Source: Alphaproteobacteria bacterium
GTDB taxonomy: Bacteria; Pseudomonadota; Alphaproteobacteria; Bin95
NCBI GenBank assembly: GCA_022825195.1
Contig: JAJDYL010000172.1
Location: 1-43,609 of the forward strand
DNA: 43,609 bases
Reading direction: 5' to 3'
Part shown: in pieces, positions 25,067 to 33,334 of the stretch
Position numbering within the stretch: the first letter of the stretch is position 1
Layout of the letters: each line of letters opens with the position of its first letter
The notes under the pieces: generated by a model
Database searches by the model: none
Told to the model about the DNA's origin: nothing
The model's input: the letters and a program-made list of their open reading frames with translations, nothing else
Position numbers and translations under genes: made by a program

Positions 25067-25606
25067 ATGCAGATACTGGATCCGTCGCATGAGGAAGGCG
25101 CCGTGGGCTTCGCGCCCGCGGTCCGGCTTGCGGCGCTGGAGGGCGCGACCGTCGGGGTGATCTCGAACGGCAAGGAAGGCACCAAGGGCTTCTTCGATGC
25201 CTTCGAGCGGGTGCTCAGGGAGCGGTACGGCGTCGGCGAGGTGGTGCTGCGCACCAAGTCGAACTACAGCGCGCCGGCCGACAAGGGCCTGCTGGAGGAA
25301 GCCAAGAGCTGGGATGCGCTCGTCGCCGGCATTGGCGATTGAGGCAGCTGCTCGTCGTGCAGTTTGCATGACGCGGTTGCCGGAGAGGGCATCGGGGTGC
25401 CGTCCGCCGGCATCATGACGGAAACATTCGTGAGCGCGGCGGAACTGATGGCGCGCGTGCTCGGCGCGGAGGATTACCCCTTCGCGGTGATCGAGCACCC
25501 GATCAGCAGCGCCGACCGGGCGACGCTTGCCGCCCGCGCCGAGCGCGCCGCCGCGGACTGCGCCCGGCTGTTGCTGAGCCGGGAAGGGCCGGGCGGCCCC
25601 GGCTAG
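25067..25606 (+). CDS. UGSC-family selenoprotein with in-frame TGA as selenocysteine
   Basis: The frame encodes 179 residues if TGA 25340-25342 is read as selenocysteine at position 92. Before it is MQILDPSHEEGAVGFAP through WDALVAGIGD; after it is GSCSSCSLHDAVAGEGIGVP to the TAG at 25604. The motif Gly-Asp-Sec-Gly-Ser-Cys-x2-Cys is the signature of the UGSC (seleno)protein family known from marine metagenomes, where some members have Cys in place of Sec. An ILDP N-terminus is also typical. The hairpin at 25353-25373 fits a SECIS. Conventional annotation would give two broken ORFs. ATG 25067 is chosen over GTG 25055 by length of N-terminus. The organism must have selA, selB, selC and selD elsewhere. 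Function is uncharacterised. Confidence 0.8.
25353..25373 (+). promoter_or_regulatory. Candidate bacterial SECIS hairpin
   Basis: Bases 25353-25360 (CGTCGTGC) pair with 25366-25373 (GCATGACG) to give an eight-pair stem with one G-U pair, and a five-base loop AGTTT (25361-25365) that carries the conserved GU. The loop begins 18 nt after the TGA, inside the 16-37 nt window described for bacterial SECIS elements. It lies within the coding sequence, as bacterial SECIS elements do, and would recruit SelB. The fold was judged by eye only. Confidence 0.6.
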
Positions 25607-26862
25607 ATCGCCCCGTCGCGGCGCAGGCCGGCGATCTCGTCTTCCGGGAAGCCGAACTCGGCCAGCACTTCGTCGGTGTGTTCGCCGATCATCGGCGGCG
25701 GCCGGTCGGTGCCGCGGGCCGTGTTCGCGCCGTGGAAGGCCAGGTCCACATAGACGCCGTCGCCGCCGCCCAGCGCCTGCTGGCGCGGGACCGGCCGGAA
25801 GGCGCCGCGATGGTCGAGCTGGCCGTCCGTGCAGACCTGCGGCACGGAGGACACGCGGCTCGCCGGCACGCCGGCTTCGGCAAGGCGCGCCTCCCAGGCG
25901 CTGGCGTCCGCTGTGGCGAGCGCCGCGACGAACTTCTCGCGGAGCGCATCCGCGTTCTCGATCCGGTCGGCAAGGGTGGCGAAGCGCGGGTCATGCGGGA
26001 GGTCCGCCAGGCCGAGGGTGCGGGCGAACGCGACGAACTGGCCCTGCGTGGGCGCGGCCACCATCAGGAAGCCGTCGCCGGTCGGGAAGGCGTCGGAGGT
26101 CGGGTTGTTCGTCTGCGACCTGTTGCCGTTCGGCCGGGGCTCCTGCCCGTTCACCTGCCAGAAGGCGATCGTCGGCGCCATGATGCCGACGGCGGTGTCG
26201 AGCATGGAAAGGTCGAGATGGTCGCCCTCGCCGGTGCGCTCACGGTGGTAGAGCGCGGTCGAGACGGCGAAACAGGCCTGCGTGGCGGTCGCCATGTCGG
26301 TCAGCCAGTATCCGGTCTTGAGCGGGTCGGCGCCGGCCGCCCCGGTGACCGCCATCATGCCCGACGCCGCCTGGATCGAGGGGTCGTAGGCGGCGGCGGG
26401 CGCGCGGGGCCCCGTCTGCCCGTATCCGGATATGGAGCAGTAGACGAGGCGCGGATTGACCTGCTTCAGCGCCTCGTAGCCGAGGCCCATGCGGTCCATC
26501 GTCCCGGCCTTGAAGTTCTGGACGAGGACATCGGCGGACGCTACCAGCCGGCGCACGACATCTCCGGCGCGGGGATGCTTGAGGTCGAGGGTCAAGGACC
26601 GCTTGCCGGCATTGACGGACAGGAACAGCGTGGACATGGCGTGGTCGAGAAGGCGCGGGTCCGTGGCGGGGCCGAGGCCGCGCCCCTGGTCGCCGCCGGC
26701 GCGGTTCTCGACCTTCACCACATCCGCGCCGAGCAGCGCCAGCTGCTGCGTGCAGTAGGGGCCGGCGAGCACCTGGGTGAAATCGATAATGCGCACCCCC
26801 GCGAGCGGCAGCCTCGCCGCTCCGCTTCCCCTTTCGCCGACGTCGTTCTCCCTCTCGGTCAT
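25603..26862 (-). CDS. CaiB/BaiF family class III CoA-transferase
   Basis: The 419-residue protein has the family N-terminus VRIIDFTQVLAGPYCTQQLA, the ADVVKVENRAGGDQGR segment, and the catalytic Asp in LSMLDTAVGIM near 215. Also FKAGTMDRMGLGYEAL and the C-terminal GEHTDEVLAEFGF. Family members move CoA between organic acids (formyl-CoA, carnitine, succinyl-CoA:mesaconate) by a glutamyl/aspartyl-CoA thioester. The start ATG 26862 has a strong GGGAGGG SD; an upstream extension is not supported. Its stop overlaps the selenoprotein stop. It is divergent from the ureohydrolase gene. Confidence 0.9.
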   Translation of the reverse strand: MTERENDVGERGSGAARLPLAGVRIIDFTQVLAGPYCTQQLALLGADVVKVENRAGGDQGRGLGPATDPRLLDHAMSTLFLSVNAGKRSLTLDLKHPRAGDVVRRLVASADVLVQNFKAGTMDRMGLGYEALKQVNPRLVYCSISGYGQTGPRAPAAAYDPSIQAASGMMAVTGAAGADPLKTGYWLTDMATATQACFAVSTALYHRERTGEGDHLDLSMLDTAVGIMAPTIAFWQVNGQEPRPNGNRSQTNNPTSDAFPTGDGFLMVAAPTQGQFVAFARTLGLADLPHDPRFATLADRIENADALREKFVAALATADASAWEARLAEAGVPASRVSSVPQVCTDGQLDHRGAFRPVPRQQALGGGDGVYVDLAFHGANTARGTDRPPPMIGEHTDEVLAEFGFPEDEIAGLRRDGAI

Positions 26863-26933
26863 CCCGTCCCTCCCTTCATTGCCGGAATCCGCTACATATA
26901 CCCCGTCCATCCCCCGGAACGGAGACCCGGCCC

Positions 26934-27887
26934 GTGACGAGCGACCCCCAGACCCGGCCGCGCTATCTCGGCCTGCCGACTTTCATGCGCCTGCCCTATG
27001 CCGAGGATGTGAGCGGGGCCGATATCGCCGTGCTCGGCGTGCCCTTCGACGGCGGCGTCAGCAACCGGCCGGGCGCCCGCCACGGGCCGCGCGCGATCCG
27101 GGACCTGTCGAGCATGGTCCGCAAGGTCAACCAGGCAACCGGGGCCGCGCCCTTCGACGCCGCCAGCGTGGTGGACGGCGGCGATATCTGGACCGAGCGC
27201 GTCTATCGGCTGGAGGACGCCCATGCCGACATCCAGGCAGGGTTTGCGAAGGTGCGCGAGGCGGGCGCCGTGCCCCTCTCCGTCGGCGGCGACCATTCGA
27301 TCAGCCTGCCGATCATGCGCGCGCTCTTCTCCGGCGGGCCGCCGGTCGGCATGGTCCATATCGACGCCCATTGCGACACGGCCGACGACGACAAGGGCTC
27401 GCGCTTCCACCATGGCGCGCCCTTCAGCCGCGCGGTCGAGGAGGGGCTTCTGGACCCGAAGCGGACGGTGCAGATCGGCATTCGCGGCGCGCTTTTCGAT
27501 CCCGACAGGTGGAGGTTCAGCTACGACGCCGGCATGCGCGTCGTGCCGATGGAGGAGGTCTACGAGATCGGCCCGAAAGGCGCGGCCGCCATTGCCCGTG
27601 AGGTCGTCGGCGACGGGCCGACCTATCTTTCCTTCGATATCGACTGCCTCGACCCGGCCTTCGCGCCGGGCACGGGAACGCCTGAGATCGGAGGCTTCAG
27701 CACCGCCGAGGCGCTCGTGCTGCTGCGGCGGCTCGCGGGAATCGACTTCGTCGCGGGCGACCTGGTGGAAGTGTCGCCGCCCTTCGACTCCGCAGGCATC
27801 ACCGCGCTTGCGGGAGCCAATATCCTGTTCGAGATCCTGTGCCTGCTGACGGCTTCGCTCGACGCCCGGCGCGCGGCGGCGGACTGA
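26934..27887 (+). CDS. Agmatinase/ureohydrolase family protein
   Basis: The 317-residue protein has the dimanganese ligands of arginase-fold ureohydrolases: His121 in GGDHS, Asp144, His146 and Asp148 in HIDAHCD, and Asp235 and Asp237 in SFDIDCLDP. Also the GVPFDGGVSNRPGARHGP and GTGTPEIGGF segments. The family hydrolyses guanidino compounds (agmatine, guanidinobutyrate, guanidinopropionate) to urea and an amine. GTG start at 26934 with GGAG nine bases upstream. The SDR gene follows after 10 bases. Substrate is not resolved, but it implies amine/guanidine catabolism. Confidence 0.9.
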   Translation: MTSDPQTRPRYLGLPTFMRLPYAEDVSGADIAVLGVPFDGGVSNRPGARHGPRAIRDLSSMVRKVNQATGAAPFDAASVVDGGDIWTERVYRLEDAHADIQAGFAKVREAGAVPLSVGGDHSISLPIMRALFSGGPPVGMVHIDAHCDTADDDKGSRFHHGAPFSRAVEEGLLDPKRTVQIGIRGALFDPDRWRFSYDAGMRVVPMEEVYEIGPKGAAAIAREVVGDGPTYLSFDIDCLDPAFAPGTGTPEIGGFSTAEALVLLRRLAGIDFVAGDLVEVSPPFDSAGITALAGANILFEILCLLTASLDARRAAAD

Positions 27888-27897
27888 GGCGGGGCGC

Positions 27898-28665
27898 ATG
27901 AGCGGCAGGAGGTTCGAGGGGCGCACGGCCCTCGTGACCGGCGGGTCGCGCGGCATCGGCCGGGCGATCTGCGTCCAGCTTGCGCGCGAAGGCGCCTGGG
28001 TCGCCGTCAACTACGCGGAAAACGCCGGCGCAGCGGCCGAAACGCTCGACCTGATGGCGGCGGAAGGCGGTCAGGGCGCCGTCTTCCGGGCCGACGTCGC
28101 CTCCTGGGAGGCCACGTCCGCCATGTTCGACGCCATCGAGGCGGCGCGGGGGCCGGTGGACCTGCTGGTGGCCAATGCCGGCGCGGCGTCGTTCCAGGAC
28201 GATGCGAACATGACGCTCGACCTCTGGAGGCGGATCCTCTCGGTCAATATCGACGGCGCCTTCCACTGCGTCTGGCGGGCGAAGGAAGCCATGCAGGCGC
28301 GGAAGGACGGCCGCATCGTCTGCATCTCCTCGATCCAGGGCCTCGCGCCCAGCCGTATCCGGCGCGACCGGCTGATCGCCTACGGCACGTCGAAATCGGC
28401 GGTGATCGGGTTCTCGCGGAACTGCGCCGTCGCATTCGGGCCGGAAATCCGGGTGAACTGCGTGGCGCCCGGTCTGATCGACACCGACATGACCGGGGAC
28501 ATGAGCGACGAGATGCGCGCGCGCATCGTCGGCGAGACGCCGGCCGCGCGCACCGGAACGCCGGAGGATGTCGCGGAACTTACCTGCTTCCTGCTGAGCG
28601 ACGCGGCCAGCTTCATCACCGGCCAGACCTGCGTAACCTCCGGCGGCCTCGTCACGCTGCCGTAG
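27898..28665 (+). CDS. Short-chain dehydrogenase/reductase (FabG-like)
   Basis: The 255-residue SDR has the TGGSRGIG cofactor motif at 14-21, the NAG-type NANAGAA (here VANAGAA), the Ser of the active site in CISSIQG and the catalytic Tyr-x3-Lys in YGTSKS. The N-terminal glycine-rich loop with basic residues suggests NADP(H), but this is weak. SDRs oxidise or reduce alcohols and ketones, and the substrate is unknown. It is 10 bases downstream of the ureohydrolase and probably co-transcribed. Confidence 0.88.
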   Translation: MSGRRFEGRTALVTGGSRGIGRAICVQLAREGAWVAVNYAENAGAAAETLDLMAAEGGQGAVFRADVASWEATSAMFDAIEAARGPVDLLVANAGAASFQDDANMTLDLWRRILSVNIDGAFHCVWRAKEAMQARKDGRIVCISSIQGLAPSRIRRDRLIAYGTSKSAVIGFSRNCAVAFGPEIRVNCVAPGLIDTDMTGDMSDEMRARIVGETPAARTGTPEDVAELTCFLLSDAASFITGQTCVTSGGLVTLP

Positions 28666-28685
28666 CGCGGGGTACGCCCTGCAGA

Positions 28686-29714
28686 CTAGGCGCCGCCCAT
28701 CCCCGCCCGCGCGGGTTCGCTGCGGCGGGGGCCGGCGCCGCGGGCGAAGCGGGCGTCATTGTAGATCCTGACCGTTGTGGGCGCGTAGAGCGGCGGGTGC
28801 CGGGCATCCACGCAGGTGCCGATGCAGGCGATCGGCGCGTCGTAGTTCGGCCGCGTGAAATAGCCGATGGACAACCGGCGGGAGCGGGACCGCGCCTCGG
28901 CCTCCGGCACGGCCACCCGGTGCGGCGTCGAGACCCAGCGGTCGTTGGTCCAGCGCATCAGCAGGTCGCCGATATTGACGACGAAGGTGTTGTCGATGGC
29001 CGGCGCGTCGATCCACTCGCTGGCGCGCGGGCGCACCTGCAGGCCGCCGGCCGCCGCCTCGTTGCGCAGGATCGTCATCATGCCGAGGTCGGTGTGGACG
29101 CCGCAGCGCAACTGGCCCGGTTCCAGCTCGCGGTCCGGCGCGGGATAGTGCAGCAGGCGGAGCTGGCTCGCATGGCGGTCGAGCTTGTCCAGGAACCAGT
29201 CCGCGGGAAGCCCGAGCGCCAGCGCGAAATAGCGGGAGAGCCGGTGCGAAAGCTCTTCGAGCGCCAGGAAATACGCCTTCATCGCGGGTTCGAGGCCCGG
29301 CGGACGGGCGGGCCAGAGATTGGGCGCGAAGTTCGGATATGAGCGCTCGCGCGAATGGTAGCGGTCGTCCGGGCGGCCGAACGGCCCGATGGCGAACACT
29401 TCCTTGTAGTCCGGCGGCGTGTCGCCGCCGTGCATCCGGGCCAGCGTCTCCTCGCCATAGGGGATGTAGCCGCGGTTCTGGTCATGCTGCGGCCGGCGAA
29501 CCGTCATCTTCGCTTCGAGCGGCAGGTCGAAGAAAGCCTGCGCGGACTCGTAGAGCGCCTGCTGGGTTTCTTCGGGCACGCCGTGATTGCCGACCACGAC
29601 GAAGCCGATCTCGCGGCAAATGCCGTCCAGCTCGCGCGCGGCGGCGGCGACTGTCGCCGGGTTCCTGCTCTCGAAGCGCTGCAGGTCCAGTACGGGGATC
29701 GTGCGCGTAGCCAT
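28686..29714 (-). CDS. Isopenicillin N synthase-like 2OG-Fe(II)/oxygenase
   Basis: The 342-residue protein has the iron-binding His-x-Asp in CGVHTDLGMMT near 215-217 and the distal His in VSTPHRVAV near 270. A 2OG/ACV-type Arg-x-Ser follows in RRLSIGYF. The N-terminal DIOX_N region includes EIGFVVVGNHGVP. It belongs to the IPNS/2OG oxygenase family, most bacterial members of which have unknown substrates. An extra Met (ATG 29717) precedes the chosen ATG 29714. It is divergent from the desaturase, with 162 bases between start codons. Confidence 0.87.
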   Translation of the reverse strand: MATRTIPVLDLQRFESRNPATVAAAARELDGICREIGFVVVGNHGVPEETQQALYESAQAFFDLPLEAKMTVRRPQHDQNRGYIPYGEETLARMHGGDTPPDYKEVFAIGPFGRPDDRYHSRERSYPNFAPNLWPARPPGLEPAMKAYFLALEELSHRLSRYFALALGLPADWFLDKLDRHASQLRLLHYPAPDRELEPGQLRCGVHTDLGMMTILRNEAAAGGLQVRPRASEWIDAPAIDNTFVVNIGDLLMRWTNDRWVSTPHRVAVPEAEARSRSRRLSIGYFTRPNYDAPIACIGTCVDARHPPLYAPTTVRIYNDARFARGAGPRRSEPARAGMGGA

Positions 29715-29879
29715 CATGCCTCGCTTGCCGGCGGGATTGGGCCGCCCGGCGCGGCAATCATGCCACGGAGCGCCGGCATTGTCTTGCGCCGGGGGGGTCC
29801 GGGACCGGGCGGCATCCTGTTGTCGCGCCCCGCGCCCGCGAATAAAATGCCGGGGATTGCGGCCTTCCGGGAGAATGCC

Positions 29880-31028
29880 ATGCACCCAAAGGCGCCGGGA
29901 ATCGCGCCGGACGAATCGCTGCCGCCCGCGGAGTTTCGAAGGAAGCGCCCGCTCCGCTGGTACCGCTGCCCGGTCGAGCCCTCCGAGCTTCGCGCGCTCG
30001 CGCAGCGCAGCGACGCGCGCGGCCTGGTCCAGGCGGCGGGGCACCTCGCCATCTGGCTTGCAACCGGCGCGTCGGCCTTCCTGTTCTTCCAGCAGGAGGT
30101 CTGGTGGGCGTTCGCCGTCGCCTTGTTCCTGCATGGCACGGTCGCCACATTCTTCACCGCGCCCCATCACGAGCTGTGCCACGCCACCGTGTTCAGGACG
30201 CGGTGGCTCAACGAGTTCTTCCTGCGGGTATTCTCCTTCCTCGGCTGGCTGAACTTCCACATCTACAGGTTCAGCCACACCTACCACCACCGCAACACGC
30301 TGTTTCCGGAGGGCGACCGCGAGGAGGTCATGCCGGAGAAGCCGTCCCTCCACCCGCTCTACCTGCTTCAGCTGTTCACCGTGAACCTGACGGGCGGATA
30401 CCAGTCGCGGGGCCTGGTCCCCAACCTGAAGCAGTTCGTCAGGATCGCGCTGGACCGGTTCGACAATCCCTTCAATTCGTGGGGATCGGAGCTTTACGAA
30501 GGGTTCCCGAAGCAGCGGGCGAGAGCGAAGGCATGGGCCCGGACCGTGCTGGGCCTGCATGCGGCGGTGATCGTCTTCTCGATCGGGATCGGGGAACCCA
30601 TCCTGGCCGTCATCGTTTCCGGCTCGCCGTTCATCGCCAACTGGCTCCGGTACTTCGCCGGCGTGACGCAGCATTGCGGGCTCAGGAGCAATGTCGCCGA
30701 TTTCAGGAAGTGCGTCCGGACCATCACGCTCGATCCCGTGACGGAGTTCCTCTACTGGCACATGAATTGGCATCTGGAGCACCACATGTTCGCCGTGGTG
30801 CCCTGCTACAACCTGAAGAAGCTGCATCGCACCGTGCGGGAGGACATGCCGCCGCCCCGCACGCTGATCGGCGCGTGGCGGGAGATGCGCGAGACCTGGA
30901 AACGCCAGCAACAGGATCCCGGCTATGCGTTCGATACGCCGGTTCCCGCGCGCTCCACCGGGAAGCGAGGGGAAGCCGATCCGCTCGCCGCCTCGATGGG
31001 AGGCCTGGCGCCCAAGGAAATCGCCTGA
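29880..31028 (+). CDS. Fatty acid desaturase family protein
   Basis: The 382-residue integral membrane protein carries the three histidine boxes of the desaturase/hydroxylase superfamily: HHELCH (H96/97-x3-H101), HTYHH (H133-H137) and HLEHH near 300. Hydrophobic stretches flank the boxes (WAFAVALFLHG, VIVFSIGIGEPILAVIVSG). It would introduce a double bond or hydroxyl into a lipid or carotenoid chain at the membrane. The SD GGGAGA precedes ATG 29880. Its stop overlaps the next gene's CTG start. Confidence 0.87.
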   Translation: MHPKAPGIAPDESLPPAEFRRKRPLRWYRCPVEPSELRALAQRSDARGLVQAAGHLAIWLATGASAFLFFQQEVWWAFAVALFLHGTVATFFTAPHHELCHATVFRTRWLNEFFLRVFSFLGWLNFHIYRFSHTYHHRNTLFPEGDREEVMPEKPSLHPLYLLQLFTVNLTGGYQSRGLVPNLKQFVRIALDRFDNPFNSWGSELYEGFPKQRARAKAWARTVLGLHAAVIVFSIGIGEPILAVIVSGSPFIANWLRYFAGVTQHCGLRSNVADFRKCVRTITLDPVTEFLYWHMNWHLEHHMFAVVPCYNLKKLHRTVREDMPPPRTLIGAWREMRETWKRQQQDPGYAFDTPVPARSTGKRGEADPLAASMGGLAPKEIA

Positions 31029-31804
31029 TCCGTCCGGAGCCTTCGCTGCACGCGGCCGTCCGCCGGTTTCTGCGCCAGGCGGAAATCTGGACGGCGATCG
31101 GGCTCGTCCTCGGAGCGGGATGGGCGTTCGTCGCCTGGATGACGCTCGACATGTCGCATCCCTTCGTGCGGGCGATGATGCCGGTCGACGCCGTCTGGTC
31201 TCCGGACACGGCGCTGGCCGTTTTCGTCATGTGGGGCGCGATGATGGTGGCCATGATGCTGCCTTCGGCCGCGCCCATGATCCTCGCCTTCGATTCCGTG
31301 GAGCGGGGCGGCGGACAGGCCGGGCGGACGGTGTCGCGGTCGCTGGTCTTCGCCGGCGCCTATCTGCTCGTCTGGGTCCTGTTTTCCCTGCTCGCCGCCG
31401 GCGCGCAGTGGGCGTTGCAGGCGGGCGCCCTGCTGACGCCGATGATCGAGAGCAGCTCGGACCGGCTGACCGCGGGGCTGCTGCTTCTCGCGGGCCTCTA
31501 CCAGCTGACGCCGTTGAAGCAGGCCTGCCTGAGATATTGCCGCACGCCGCTCGGTTTCCTGATGGCGGAATGGCGCGAAGGCATGCGCGGCGCCTTCGGG
31601 ATGGGCCTGAAGCACGGCCTCTATTGCGCGGGATGCTGCTGGGCGCTCATGCTGCTGCTGTTCGTCGCGGGCGTCATGAATCCCGTCTGGATCGTGTTCC
31701 TGACCGTCGCGGTGGCGCTGGAGAAGTGGCCGCGGCTCCCGGCCGGCCTCACCCGGCTGTACGGCGCCGCGCTGCTGCTCGCCGGCGCCGCGATACTGTT
31801 TTGA
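31025..31804 (+). CDS. DUF2182 membrane protein, probable CTG start
   Basis: The 259-residue protein matches DUF2182: the TM region IGLVLGAGWAFVAWMTLDM, the invariant FVMWGAMMVAMMLPSAAPMI, and the helix AAGLYQL-type segments with LKQACLRYCR and GLKHGLYCAGCCWALM. Cys-rich motifs (YCAGCCW) near residue 200 are characteristic and may bind metal. No ATG or GTG precedes the first helix. A CTG at 31025-31027 overlaps the desaturase stop (CTGA) and has a good AAGGA SD, so CTG is my best guess for the start. Function unknown. Confidence 0.75.
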   Translation: MIRPEPSLHAAVRRFLRQAEIWTAIGLVLGAGWAFVAWMTLDMSHPFVRAMMPVDAVWSPDTALAVFVMWGAMMVAMMLPSAAPMILAFDSVERGGGQAGRTVSRSLVFAGAYLLVWVLFSLLAAGAQWALQAGALLTPMIESSSDRLTAGLLLLAGLYQLTPLKQACLRYCRTPLGFLMAEWREGMRGAFGMGLKHGLYCAGCCWALMLLLFVAGVMNPVWIVFLTVAVALEKWPRLPAGLTRLYGAALLLAGAAILF

Positions 31805-31871
31805 CCGGCGGGCGTTGGCACGGGCGGGAATTCCGGGCTAGGAGACGCGGCCGGGACCGGGAGGCGAAGCC

Positions 31872-33302
31872 ATGAGCGACAACATCACCGTCATTCGCAA
31901 TGCGGCCTGGATTGCGGCCTGGGACGGCGGCCGGCACCGCTATCTGCAGGACGGAGACATCGCCTTTGCGGGGGACCGCGTCGTGCAGGTCGGCGGCCGC
32001 TACGAGGGCGCCGCGGACCGGAGCATCGACGGCTCGCGCCGCTTCGCGATGCCGGGCCTCGTCAACCTCCATTCCCATCCGCACACGGAACCCGCCTACA
32101 AGGGCGTGCGGGAGGACCACGGCGTCCCGGAAATGTACGACACCGGGCTCTATGAGCGCATGTGCGCCTTCGTCCTGGACGCGGACGGCCGCCGGGCGGG
32201 GATGGAAATGGCCTATGCGGAGCTGCTGCTGTCCGGCGTCACCACCGTGGTCGATCTTTCCGGGCCGGTGGAAGGGTGGCTCGAATGCGCCGGCCGCAGC
32301 GGGCTTCGCTACTATATCGGCCCCTATTTCGCCGATGCACGCTGGAAGATCGACAACCGGCGCCGCCTCCAGTTCGAGTGGGACGAGGCGGAGGGCCGGC
32401 GGGCTTTCGAGGCCGCGGTCCGCGTCATGGAGGAGGCCGAGCGGCATCCGGGCGGGCGGCTGCGCGGCATCGTCTTCCCGGGACAGATCGAGACCTGCAC
32501 CGAGTCGACCCTGCGGGATGCGGCCGCCTTCGCGCGCGAAACCGGGCGCCCGCTCACGACCCATATTTCGCAGTCCAAGGTTGAATTCCACGAGATCGTG
32601 GACCGGCACGGCAAGACGCCGCTGGAATATGCGGCCGACATCGGCTTTCTCGGGCCCGGCGCCATCCTCGGGCACGCCCTGTTCATCGACGAGCACCCCG
32701 ACATCCGCTGGCGCGGCGACGCCGATCTCGGCCGTCTCGCCGACTCCGGAGCGTCGGTGGCGCACTGCCCGTCACCCTTCGCCCGCTACGGGCAGGCGAT
32801 GAACCATTTCGGCCGCTACCGGGCGCGCGGGGTCAATGTCGGGATCGGCACCGATGTGGCGCCCCACAATCTCGTCGAGGAGATGCGCCTCGCCATTCTG
32901 CTGGCCCGCGTGATGGCGGGCGACTACCGCGCGGTCGATACCGGCGAAATGTTCCGCGCCGCCACGGTGGGCGGAGCGGATGCGCTCGGGCGCGGCGATC
33001 TCGGCAGGCTGGCGCCCGGCGCGAAGGCGGACATCGTGCTGCTCGACCTCGACCATCCCGCCATGCGCCCGGCGCACGACCCGCTGCGCACGTTCGTCTT
33101 CGAGGCGGCGGACCGGGCGGTGCGCGAGGTCTTCGTGGACGGGCAGCCGGTCGTGGAGGACGGCAGGCCGCTGCATCTCGACCCGGAGGGGGCGGCGGGC
33201 CGGCTGGAGGAGTCCCAGGCGCGGATGCTGGCGGAGGCGCCCGGGCGCGACTTCCTGGGACGCGACGGGGATACCATCGCGCCCCGTTCGCTTCCCTTCT
33301 GA
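31872..33302 (+). CDS. Amidohydrolase (TRZ/ATZ/cytosine deaminase-like)
   Basis: The 476-residue protein has metal ligands His67 and His69 in NLHSHPH, His in LTTHISQS near 236, His in GHALFIDEH near 270 and Asp in IGTDVAPHN near 325. The small beta-sandwich parts are at both ends. The family deaminates or dechlorinates N-heterocycles, guanine, S-adenosylhomocysteine and similar compounds. SD GGGAGG is seven bases before ATG 31872. The closest context is the downstream TauD gene, which runs in the opposite direction. Confidence 0.9.
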   Translation: MSDNITVIRNAAWIAAWDGGRHRYLQDGDIAFAGDRVVQVGGRYEGAADRSIDGSRRFAMPGLVNLHSHPHTEPAYKGVREDHGVPEMYDTGLYERMCAFVLDADGRRAGMEMAYAELLLSGVTTVVDLSGPVEGWLECAGRSGLRYYIGPYFADARWKIDNRRRLQFEWDEAEGRRAFEAAVRVMEEAERHPGGRLRGIVFPGQIETCTESTLRDAAAFARETGRPLTTHISQSKVEFHEIVDRHGKTPLEYAADIGFLGPGAILGHALFIDEHPDIRWRGDADLGRLADSGASVAHCPSPFARYGQAMNHFGRYRARGVNVGIGTDVAPHNLVEEMRLAILLARVMAGDYRAVDTGEMFRAATVGGADALGRGDLGRLAPGAKADIVLLDLDHPAMRPAHDPLRTFVFEAADRAVREVFVDGQPVVEDGRPLHLDPEGAAGRLEESQARMLAEAPGRDFLGRDGDTIAPRSLPF

Positions 33303-33334
33303 CCCGCCCGCGGTTCGCTGGGACGGCGGTTCGC

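Noticed and set aside
25340..25342. TGA as a nonsense mutation or frameshift ending a truncated gene
   Set aside because: The flanking GD-GSC-SSC motif and intact downstream frame fit the UGSC selenoprotein family, and a SECIS-like hairpin follows.
25364..25606. Separate short gene starting at an internal ATG-like codon (MHDAVAGEG)
   Set aside because: It is in the same frame as the upstream part and has no SD; it is the C-terminal half of the selenoprotein.
31037..31152. Later internal ATG (MTLDMSH) as DUF2182 start
   Set aside because: It would remove the first transmembrane helix; CTG with a good SD fits better.
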